Below the pieces are notes generated by a model. It searched no databases and was not told the origin of the DNA. It saw only the letters and a list, made by a program, of their open reading frames with translations. A program made the translations under genes and the position numbers. Shown here in pieces: positions 27,023 through 34,707 of a DNA stretch of 64,000 nt; position 1 is the first letter of the stretch; the number at the start of each line of letters is the position of its first letter. The stretch covers positions 124,001-188,000 of the forward strand of contig NZ_JABEPE010000003.1 in the NCBI RefSeq assembly GCF_026788005.1. Direction: 5' to 3'. Source of the stretch: Alteromonas sp. a30 (GTDB taxonomy: Bacteria; Pseudomonadota; Gammaproteobacteria; Enterobacterales; Alteromonadaceae).

Positions 27023-28246
27023 ATGCTAAAACTCTTTGCAAGTTTATATCTTTTTGTTGTCATCTCAATGGTTGGGTTAACTGCACTGTGGGAACATATT
27101 TTACTGCCTAAACACAAGGAAATGCAGGAACCTTCCCTAAAAGCATTAGCACTAACATTAAGCCATATATCCACAGAAGAAATTTACGCCATAGCCAAAC
27201 AATCAGGCATCCAAGTGTCGTTATTTCCAGAAAGGCAAATCGTATTTCCTGAACAGGTTAAATCCCAATTTGAAAATGATGGCTACCTGATCCTCTACAA
27301 CGACAATCAGCAGCCCGAAATTTACATTCCTAATGATGAGGGTGGCTTATACCAAATAGCTTATGCCAATAAGCCCAAAGAAGGCCCTCTGTGGCTTTAT
27401 AGCGCAATATTTTTTGTCACCTTAGGACTTGCCCTAGCCTTTTGGACTTGGCCGCTTTGGCGAGATATTCAAACGCTGGAATCTAACGTCAAAACACTCA
27501 ATTCAGACGGTACACTGCCTAAGCTTGAGTTGAGTCCTCGATCTAGCTTACACATTATTGCCAATGCGTTGGCACAGCTAAGTGATAAGGTTCATTCCCT
27601 ATTGCAGTCACAAAAAGAATTAAGTGGCGCAGTAGCCCATGAATTCAGAACGCCACTTTCTAGGTTAAAGTTTGCACTGGCTATGGTGGACGATAATTCA
27701 GAGATCGACGCCAACGGAATGCAAAACGATCTCAATGAACTCGAAAATCTTGTTCAGGAAATGCTTGATTATGCCACGCTTGATAGCGATGGTCCCTCTC
27801 TCTCAATGGCAGAAATATCACTTCATGGGTTATGCGAAAAACTCATCACTAAACTTGAAAAAAGTCGACAAAGCCCGCCTATTTTCATGCTTTTTGGTGG
27901 TGATATTACGCTCATGGGCGATGGTTATTTTATTGAACGAGCCATCCAAAATGTCATGGTCAATGCCATGAAATACGCTACAACGCAGGTGCAAATTCAT
28001 TTACAACAAGATGAACAAAACGTTTATGTCATTGTTGACGACGATGGTCCTGGTATCTCACCCGATGATTACGAAAAGATTTTTGACCCTTTCTATCGAC
28101 CTGATGGCTCTCGTTCTCGCGACAAAGGCGGTGCCGGATTGGGGCTAGCAATTGTTGCCCGTATTCAGACTTGGCATGGTGGGCAATACTGGGCCGAATC
28201 CAGCCCGTTAAATGGCGCTCGCTTTGTGCTTAGTTATCCTAAATAA
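27023..28246 (+). CDS. Sensor histidine kinase, RstB-like
   Basis: The 407-residue membrane kinase has a first membrane segment (about residues 3-23), a short periplasmic sensor (about 24-122), a second membrane segment (about 123-143), a HAMP-like linker, and the kinase core. H206 in VAHEFRTPLSRL is the phosphorylation site. The ATP-binding domain keeps the N box (NVMVNAMKYA), G1 (DDDGPGIS), F box (IFDPFYR) and G2 (GGAGLGLAI). It is paired with the upstream response regulator and probably monitors the envelope, given the MipA-like and DUF3019-like partners in the same operon. The ligand is unknown. Confidence 0.95.
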   Translation: MLKLFASLYLFVVISMVGLTALWEHILLPKHKEMQEPSLKALALTLSHISTEEIYAIAKQSGIQVSLFPERQIVFPEQVKSQFENDGYLILYNDNQQPEIYIPNDEGGLYQIAYANKPKEGPLWLYSAIFFVTLGLALAFWTWPLWRDIQTLESNVKTLNSDGTLPKLELSPRSSLHIIANALAQLSDKVHSLLQSQKELSGAVAHEFRTPLSRLKFALAMVDDNSEIDANGMQNDLNELENLVQEMLDYATLDSDGPSLSMAEISLHGLCEKLITKLEKSRQSPPIFMLFGGDITLMGDGYFIERAIQNVMVNAMKYATTQVQIHLQQDEQNVYVIVDDDGPGISPDDYEKIFDPFYRPDGSRSRDKGGAGLGLAIVARIQTWHGGQYWAESSPLNGARFVLSYPK

Positions 28247-28266
28247 TCCCTAAAAAACAATGAGCA

Positions 28267-28626
28267 TCAGACCTTTATCAAGCCGGACTTTACAATCCTT
28301 TCACAAAAATAGTGCAGCTTTGCACCATAAATGAATGGATTTTTATCTGCACCAACACAGTACAAACGATAAAAAGTCGCTAAATTTTCAGTGTTTTTTG
28401 TCACTTTCTCTAAATAAGCAACTTGTGCCTCATTATTCCCTTCAAATGTGCTTTCTATATCTTCATGAAGTTTTCTCAACACTTTGTTTTCACGATACTT
28501 TCTAGCATCGCCAAGCCACATTACTAGCTCTGTTTGGGTATCAGAAAAAAGGCGGTAAAAAACCGGCATTTGCTGCAATGCAAACACTAAAAACACCAAT
28601 AAAAAAATAATCAATCCGCTTTTCAT
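28267..28626 (-). CDS. Small membrane-anchored hypothetical protein
   Basis: The 119-residue product has an N-terminal hydrophobic segment (about residues 4-21) that could be an uncleaved anchor or a signal peptide, then a helical, charged soluble part with two cysteines near the C-terminus (YRLYCVGAD and LHYFCERIV). No family is recognised. It is convergent with the histidine-kinase gene, 20 bases apart, and has its own upstream region. Its reality is supported only by a plausible ATG and a coherent protein pattern. Confidence 0.6.
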   Translation of the reverse strand: MKSGLIIFLLVFLVFALQQMPVFYRLFSDTQTELVMWLGDARKYRENKVLRKLHEDIESTFEGNNEAQVAYLEKVTKNTENLATFYRLYCVGADKNPFIYGAKLHYFCERIVKSGLIKV

Positions 28627-28995
28627 TGCTTTACATCAAATGATTTTATTAGAATTAGTCTACTGTAAATGCGTTAGAAGAACATGAGATAAAGGTATGT
28701 TTGAGAATAATTAAACGCCGTATACCTATACACTAACATGCTCAAATTTAATCTTTCTTATACTCCTTTTAGCCGCCTGAAGTGCCCGAATGTTAAGGGT
28801 TTGTTAATAGCGGTTTTAAAAAAAGTAAATTTAATTCGCTTGTTTAAACAGGTATATATTGAATAGAAATACATACCTGAGTTATTAGTCGAAATAACTA
28901 CAACAAATTCATTGCGACATTGAGGGGTCCGTGACTAAATTCAATAGTCTGTACCTCACCTTTTTATTTGCACTTTTATTTAGCTCCAGAGCATT
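28627..28995. other. Divergent intergenic region before ccoG
   Basis: This 369-base A/T-rich gap holds the promoters of the small membrane protein and of ccoG. AGGTAT/ATACCT half-sites occur as two inverted pairs: 28693-28698 with 28722-28727, and 28850-28855 with 28873-28878 (the latter with 7-base arms CAGGTAT/ATACCTG). They may be operators. No FNR or Anr site (TTGAT-N4-ATCAA) was found. Confidence 0.45.
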
Positions 28996-30447
28996 ATGAA
29001 CAACAATCCAACATCCGACTCTACCCCCGCTGATGCCAACCGCATTCCGGTTAAAGACATCACTCCAGTTAAAGTTCACCAACCAGAGAAAAAATCTGCC
29101 GCATCTTCCAAAAACCACATTTACGTCAGGCAAGTCAAAGGCAGAATTGAAAACTTCAGGCAGCTTTTTGGTGGCTTTTTCATATTTTTGTTTGCCGCGA
29201 TACCGTGGATTCCGTATGAAGGCCAACAAGCTATTTTGTTCGATATTATGGAGCAGCGTTTCCATATCTTTGGCTTAACGCTTTGGCCACAAGACCTCAC
29301 CCTACTCGCCGTTATTTTTATGATTGGTGCGTATGCTCTCTTTTTCATTACCTCATTTGCAGGACGAGTTTGGTGTGGATTCATGTGTCCCCAAACCACC
29401 TTCACTTACATCTATATTTGGTTTGAGCATAAAATTGAAGGACCTCACAATAAGCGAATGAAGTTGGATGAACGAGACATGGACCTCGACAAATTTCTAC
29501 GGAAGTTCGCGAAACATTTTTGCTGGTTAGCTGTAGCTTTATTAACCTCTCTTACTTTCGTGGGTTACTTCACTCCTGTTTCGGAGCTATTCGTTAACTT
29601 TTTCACCTTCCAAGCCAGTGGATTAGCGGTATTGGGTGTGTTGTTCTTCACTTTCTGTACTTACGGGAACGCAGGTTGGATGCGCGAAATTATGTGTACT
29701 CACATATGCCCTTACGCGCGCTTCCAATCGGTTATGTTCGATGCCGACACATTAATGGTAGCGTACGACGAAAAACGTGGTGAAAGCCGTGGTCCTCGTA
29801 GTCGCAAAATGAGCCAAGAAAAACTTAAAGAGAAAGGCTTAGGCGACTGCATCGACTGCAACATGTGTGTGCAAGTATGCCCAACAGGCATAGACATCCG
29901 TAACGGTCTGCAATACGAATGTATTAATTGCGGTGCATGTATCGATGCCTGTAACGGCGTAATGGATAAAATGAATTACCCCAAAGGACTTATCAACTTC
30001 ACCTCTGAACATGCACTACAAGGTAAGAAGGTGCACATTCTTAGGCCGAAAATTATTGGTTACGCTGTTGTGCTCGTGCTAATGACAGCACTTCTTGCCG
30101 TACAAATCATGATACGCGTTCCTCTTGAAGTCGATATTATTCGCGACCGTGGCTCACTGTATCGTGAAACCAGCGAAGGTTTGGTTGAGAACGTATACAC
30201 CTTAAAAATCTTGAATAAACATCAAGATGAGCAGTTCTATACCATCAACGTGGAAGGCATGCCTGGAGCCAAATTTATTGGTCAACAAACCGTTACCGTA
30301 AAAGGTGCAGAGCTTGAAACCATTCCAGTGAGTATTGCCGTTAACCCATACGATATTGAAGGTCGTATCACTGAAATCAATTTCCGTGTCACCAACGAAG
30401 ACGGCAGTATTGAAGTTCTTGAGCCAAGTAAGTTCCTGTATCGCTAA
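28996..30447 (+). CDS. ccoG: Cytochrome c oxidase accessory protein CcoG (FixG/RdxA)
   Basis: The 483-residue inner-membrane protein has about five membrane segments, an N-terminal FixG core (WCGFMCPQTTFTYIYIWFEHKIEG and MREIMCTHICPYARFQ) and a twin ferredoxin-type centre (CIDCNMCVQVCPTGIDIR and ECINCGACIDACNGVMD). Its C-terminal periplasmic domain is typical of FixG. CcoG is a copper reductase needed for assembly of cbb3-type oxidase. Here it stands alone, without ccoNOP or copper-transporter genes in view. The ATG at 28996 gives the usual length. Confidence 0.95.
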   Translation: MNNNPTSDSTPADANRIPVKDITPVKVHQPEKKSAASSKNHIYVRQVKGRIENFRQLFGGFFIFLFAAIPWIPYEGQQAILFDIMEQRFHIFGLTLWPQDLTLLAVIFMIGAYALFFITSFAGRVWCGFMCPQTTFTYIYIWFEHKIEGPHNKRMKLDERDMDLDKFLRKFAKHFCWLAVALLTSLTFVGYFTPVSELFVNFFTFQASGLAVLGVLFFTFCTYGNAGWMREIMCTHICPYARFQSVMFDADTLMVAYDEKRGESRGPRSRKMSQEKLKEKGLGDCIDCNMCVQVCPTGIDIRNGLQYECINCGACIDACNGVMDKMNYPKGLINFTSEHALQGKKVHILRPKIIGYAVVLVLMTALLAVQIMIRVPLEVDIIRDRGSLYRETSEGLVENVYTLKILNKHQDEQFYTINVEGMPGAKFIGQQTVTVKGAELETIPVSIAVNPYDIEGRITEINFRVTNEDGSIEVLEPSKFLYR

Positions 30448-30463
30448 ACTCGCGCTATAATCC

Positions 30464-30498
30464 AAGCCCGTTAGATTCTGTTCTCGCGGGCTTTTTTC
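30464..30498 (+). terminator. Terminator after ccoG
   Basis: AAGCCCG (30464-30470) pairs with CGGGCTT (30487-30493), followed by a T-run. It separates ccoG from srkA. Confidence 0.85.
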
Positions 30499-30520
30499 TT
30501 TCTTGTAAAAGGACACTCCC

Positions 30521-31516
30521 TTGGCACAAAGCTTCACATTTGCAGACTTAACACCCGATCTCATCCTAGACGCCATTGAAGACACAGGTATTCGTGTAGA
30601 CTCAGGTCTACTCGCTCTAAACTCCTATGAAAATCGTGTATATCAATTTCAGGATGAAGATAAAACACGCTATGTTGTTAAGTTTTATCGCCCACAACGT
30701 TGGCGCAACGAGCAAATTCAAGAAGAGCACGACTATGCTTTGGAATTAGTGGAGCACGACATTCCACTCGCCGCTCCATTAAGCATCAACGGCAAAACCC
30801 TACACCATTACCAAGACTATGCATTTGCTGTTTTCCCGTCTGTCGGAGGCCGACAATTCGAAGTCGATAATTTAGATCAGCTAGAATGGATGGGACGCTT
30901 TATTGGCAGGATGCATGCGGTTGGTGCAAGACAACCCTTTTCTCACCGGGATATATTTTCTGTACAAACACATTTGCACGAACCTTTGCAACAACTTCAA
31001 CAAAGTCAACTTATCCCGAGTCACTTACATCAAGCTTTCTTCACCATTTTGGAGCAAGTGGTGCAGTTAGCTACTGAGCACTACCTATCCGCGTTAGCAA
31101 ATGTTAATCACGCACAGTCAATACGGTTACACGGCGATTGTCACCCCGGCAATATACTCTGGCGCGACGGTCCAACCTTTGTTGATCTAGATGACTGCCG
31201 TAATGGTCCCGCAGTGCAAGATTTATGGATGATGCTTTCTGGCGACAGGCAACAACAACTTCTTCAACTCGACACGCTCGTCAACGCCTATGAAGAATTC
31301 TTCGAATTTGACCACGCACAGCTCAAGCTCATTGAACCACTTCGCGCAATGCGCATGGTTCATTACATGGCTTGGCTAGAAAATCGCTGGCAAGATCCTG
31401 CCTTCCCAAGAGCATTTCCTTGGTTCGCAGAAGACAAATACTGGGAACAGCAAATTCTTTCACTCAAAGAGCAATTTTCATCTCTGCATGAACCTGCCTT
31501 ATCGCTTATGCCATAA
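30521..31516 (+). CDS. srkA: Stress response kinase A (YihE/RdoA family)
   Basis: The 331-residue protein matches E. coli SrkA closely along its length: the start FTFADLTPDLILDAIEDTGIRVDSGL, NSYENRVYQFQDED, VVKFYRPQRW, FAVFPSVGGRQFE, the catalytic loop LHGDCHPGNILWRDG and metal-binding FVDLDDCRNGPAVQDLW. SrkA is an aminoglycoside-kinase-like Ser/Thr kinase that counteracts MazF and oxidative-stress death. The start is a TTG preceded by AAGGA. In E. coli the gene is cotranscribed with dsbA; here a riboswitch-controlled btuB lies between them. Confidence 0.94.
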   Translation: MAQSFTFADLTPDLILDAIEDTGIRVDSGLLALNSYENRVYQFQDEDKTRYVVKFYRPQRWRNEQIQEEHDYALELVEHDIPLAAPLSINGKTLHHYQDYAFAVFPSVGGRQFEVDNLDQLEWMGRFIGRMHAVGARQPFSHRDIFSVQTHLHEPLQQLQQSQLIPSHLHQAFFTILEQVVQLATEHYLSALANVNHAQSIRLHGDCHPGNILWRDGPTFVDLDDCRNGPAVQDLWMMLSGDRQQQLLQLDTLVNAYEEFFEFDHAQLKLIEPLRAMRMVHYMAWLENRWQDPAFPRAFPWFAEDKYWEQQILSLKEQFSSLHEPALSLMP

Positions 31517-31574
31517 ACTTCCCACTATGGCTGTAACTGAGTCGCAATCGGCATAATAAGAGATTATACTGACC

Positions 31575-31772
31575 GCGTTTTGGTGCCCAGACACGTTTCA
31601 CAAGGTGAACCACGCTGGGTTAAACGGGAAATTGGTGCAAAGCCAATACTGCCCCCGCAACGGTAATTAAGTGATTGCATTTCAATAGCCACTGTTTTGA
31701 TAAAAATGGGAAGGCGAAATGCAAGAAATTAACCACTTATGAGTCCGGATACCGGCCAAAATAGGGGTACAA
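31575..31772 (+). ncRNA. Cobalamin riboswitch upstream of btuB
   Basis: The conserved elements appear in order: TGGTGCC near 31581, the core around GGGAAATTGGTGC (from 31626), GCCCCCGCAACGGTAA (31651-31666), and the B12 box AGTCCGGATACCGGCC (31742-31757). It lies about 110 bases before the btuB start. A hairpin CGCATTC/GAATGCG (31843-31861) just before the ribosome-binding region may be part of the expression platform. Repression of btuB by adenosylcobalamin is expected. Confidence 0.95.
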
Positions 31773-31880
31773 ACTAGGCTCAGTCACACAACTAACTCGG
31801 CAAAAAGCCGAACTTCGTAGTCAGTCCGTACAGTCTTGCTATCGCATTCGGGTGGAATGCGTCTAACGAGAATTATCAAA

Positions 31881-33731
31881 ATGCAGTTTAATAAATCTTT
31901 AGTCACCTTAAGTGTTGGCACCGTTTTCTCGTGCTTCGGGCACAGTGCGGAATCAATCAGCACACCTTCAATCGAAACAATTAGTGTTGTTTCTAGTCGA
32001 GTCGAACAGCCATTAAGCGAGATGGCAACCAGCGTCACCGTGCTTACCGAAGCCGATTTGGACGCACTAGGGCAAATATCCCTTGCCGACACATTACGTT
32101 CAGTTACCTCTGTCGGTGTAAGCAATTCGGGTGGATTAGGAAAGGTCACGACCGTAAGAATCCGTGGTGAAGAGGGCTTTCGTACCACCGTTTTAGTGGA
32201 TGGCGTTGACTTAGCCGATCCCTCGGCCCCGCAAATTACGCCTGTTTTTGACGATTTGCTCACAAGCCAAGTTCAACGTGTAGAAATTCTACGTGGACCA
32301 CAGGGTTTGCTTTATGGCGCAGACGCTGGCGGCGTTATCAGAATCACCTCTTCCGAGCTTCGTCCGGGTACATCGGGTGAAATCAGCGTTCAGATGGGAG
32401 CGGAAAACACCCAGCAATATGGCGCCAAGGTGGGTTACGCAAATGAAACCAGCCACGTATTTCTCTCTGCGGGTAAAACTAATTCAGATGGATTCAACGC
32501 GCAAAAAGCCGATGAATCTGGCGAAGAAGATGGATACGAAAACACCACGTTGCACTTAAAAGCCGAAACCAAGCTGACCGATTCGCTCAGTGTTAATCTT
32601 GTCCTTCGCGATGTTGACTCACAAGTCGACTACGATGGTTGTAGTGACAACGTCACCTTCGCAACCACTCATGTTTGTGCATCGGAAGCAGAGCAAGAAA
32701 CACAACGTCTGGCCTTTGTTTACAAACAAGAGCAATACCGTCAAGAAGTCAGCTATTCCAACACCGATGTACGCAGAGACTCCTTCTCAAATAACCTCCT
32801 TGGCTTTACCAATGAAGGCAAAATTAAGAAATTCGGTTATTTAGGTGAAATGGATTTCGATAATCATCGCATCGTAGGTGGTTTCGAGAAAAAGGAAGAA
32901 AGCATCCCGACAGAAAAGCGTGATCAGCATAGCCTTTTTGCAGAGTATCAGTATCAATATGACAAACGCTGGACCACAACAGCTGGCATTCGTCACGATG
33001 ACAACGATACCTTTGGCACCAATACCAGCTACCGCTTAGGTTCTGCCTACTTAATTGAATCGGGCTTACCCGGCACATTGAAATTAAAAGCGACTTATGG
33101 CACAGGTTTTAGAGCGCCAAGTTTATTCGAACAAGCATATAACGATGGTGACTTTGCCTTTGGGGCTGCCAAGGATTTACAACTCACAGAAGAGACCAGC
33201 GAAGGGTTTGACATCGGCGCAGAATGGTTTCTCGACAACACCTTCGTTGGCATAACTTACTTTAATCAAAAAATTGAAGACGAGATTCAGTTTGATCCGG
33301 TGAGCTTCCAAGGCTATTTACAAACCGAGGGGGAAAGTGAGTCCAAAGGGGTTGAAGTTGAATGGCATCACACACCTTCTTCACAAGTGAAATTATGGGG
33401 TAACTACACTTATAACGATAGCGAAACCCAAACCGGAGAACAGCGCTTGCGTCGTCCAGAACATTTGGCAAATGTGGGCATAAACCTGTTTAACCAAAGT
33501 GGTGAATTCAGCGTCAATGCCAATGCTCATTGGGAAAAAGACGCCATTGATATTGGCGGCGAGCCATTGGATGACTTCACCACAATAAACCTTTCCGCAC
33601 AGTATCAACTTAGCGATACGGTTAAGTTAAACGCCAGAATCGATAATGTATTCAACCGAGAATATGAGCAAGTAAAAGGCTTTAATACCGCTTCTCGTAG
33701 TGCATTCGTGGGCGCGGAATGGCAGTTTTAA
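31881..33731 (+). CDS. btuB: TonB-dependent vitamin B12 receptor BtuB
   Basis: The product (616 residues) is an outer-membrane TonB-dependent receptor. It has a signal peptide, a TonB box (ETISVVSSR near the mature N-terminus), a plug domain (LADTLRSVTSVGVSNSGGLGKVTTVRIRGEEG, VLVDGVDLADP, VEILRGPQGLLYGADAGGVIRI) and a beta-barrel ending in a terminal phenylalanine (FVGAEWQF). The upstream cobalamin riboswitch fixes the likely substrate as cobalamin or a related corrinoid. The open frame starts earlier, but the ATG at 31881 gives the proper signal peptide. No btuCDF genes are adjacent. Confidence 0.94.
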   Translation: MQFNKSLVTLSVGTVFSCFGHSAESISTPSIETISVVSSRVEQPLSEMATSVTVLTEADLDALGQISLADTLRSVTSVGVSNSGGLGKVTTVRIRGEEGFRTTVLVDGVDLADPSAPQITPVFDDLLTSQVQRVEILRGPQGLLYGADAGGVIRITSSELRPGTSGEISVQMGAENTQQYGAKVGYANETSHVFLSAGKTNSDGFNAQKADESGEEDGYENTTLHLKAETKLTDSLSVNLVLRDVDSQVDYDGCSDNVTFATTHVCASEAEQETQRLAFVYKQEQYRQEVSYSNTDVRRDSFSNNLLGFTNEGKIKKFGYLGEMDFDNHRIVGGFEKKEESIPTEKRDQHSLFAEYQYQYDKRWTTTAGIRHDDNDTFGTNTSYRLGSAYLIESGLPGTLKLKATYGTGFRAPSLFEQAYNDGDFAFGAAKDLQLTEETSEGFDIGAEWFLDNTFVGITYFNQKIEDEIQFDPVSFQGYLQTEGESESKGVEVEWHHTPSSQVKLWGNYTYNDSETQTGEQRLRRPEHLANVGINLFNQSGEFSVNANAHWEKDAIDIGGEPLDDFTTINLSAQYQLSDTVKLNARIDNVFNREYEQVKGFNTASRSAFVGAEWQF

Positions 33732-33882
33732 TGCGCGTTTAGAGGCAAGGAAGCCTCGTTTAATCTAAATCGTTGCTGAATGACACAATTCAATGCGATG
33801 AAATCTTCTCCAAATAGAGGACATGTCACAAAAGTGTGTGTTAACCTCCAGTCTCATTTTTAATTCAGAAAAATAAAATACT

Positions 33883-34524
33883 ATGCGCAAATACCTTATT
33901 TTATTCGCCTTGGCTTTGTTCCTTCCTCTGCAACTCGCAGCTCAAGAGTTATATCAGGAAGGCAAACACTATACCGTTATTTCTGACAAGGCGACTGAAG
34001 AGCCTCAAGTGCTCGAATTCTTTTCTTACTGGTGTCCACACTGCTACAACTTCGAGCCACTCGTTGCTCAGTTGGAAAAGAAATTAGAAGAAGAATCTGC
34101 CAAAAATCACAACGTGGATTTCAAAAAAGTACACGTTAATTTCATGGGTTTCACCAAAGCAGAAATCCAAGATGAAGCCACCAAAGCAATGATGATTGCT
34201 CGTGCATTGAAAAGAGAAAAGCAACTTAATGCGGCCATTTTCAAATATATCCATGTTCAACGCGCACCAGTTACAGGTTTAGCCGATCTTCGCAATGTCT
34301 TTGCAGTCAATGGTGTTGATTCAGACAAGTTCGATAAATTAGCAAAAAGTTTTGGCGTCAACAGCCAATTAAAGCTAAACAATAAGACCATGCAAAAATA
34401 CATCAAGCACTTGCGCGGCGTGCCAAACTTCATCATCAATGGCAAGTATCAGGCGAAATTCACTCGCGATATGAGCCCAGACCAAATGGTCGACTTATTG
34501 GTATGGTTAACCAAACAAAAATAA
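33883..34524 (+). CDS. dsbA: Thiol:disulfide interchange protein DsbA
   Basis: The 213-residue periplasmic oxidoreductase introduces disulfides into exported proteins. It has a signal peptide (about residues 1-20), a thioredoxin fold with active site CPHC (C51 and C54 in YWCPHCYNFEP), an inserted helical domain and the cis-proline loop GVPNFIING. Length is normal for DsbA. It sits downstream of btuB and srkA; in E. coli it follows srkA directly. The gap from btuB is 151 bases, so it may have its own promoter. Confidence 0.96.
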   Translation: MRKYLILFALALFLPLQLAAQELYQEGKHYTVISDKATEEPQVLEFFSYWCPHCYNFEPLVAQLEKKLEEESAKNHNVDFKKVHVNFMGFTKAEIQDEATKAMMIARALKREKQLNAAIFKYIHVQRAPVTGLADLRNVFAVNGVDSDKFDKLAKSFGVNSQLKLNNKTMQKYIKHLRGVPNFIINGKYQAKFTRDMSPDQMVDLLVWLTKQK

Positions 34525-34556
34525 CCGAATCAGCATTTAAATAACGGTAAAAACGG

Positions 34557-34584
34557 AAAAGCCACGACATACCGTGGCTTTTTT
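34557..34584 (+). terminator. Terminator after dsbA
   Basis: GCCACG (34561-34566) pairs with CGTGGC (34573-34578); the flanking A and T runs extend the stem and provide the T-tail to 34584. Confidence 0.88.
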
Positions 34585-34707
34585 ATGTTTACTTGATCAG
34601 CTTGCTGAATTATTACTCACTATAAAATTTTTCCTCCTCTCCCTGCTCTCAATCCCTTAGAATAGTGCGCTTTAACAGATGTCCATCAGGTAGACTTATT
34701 CTCATTT

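Noticed and set aside
28627-28995. FNR/Anr site for ccoG
   Set aside because: No TTGAT-N4-ATCAA or near match was found, although ccoG genes are often under such control.
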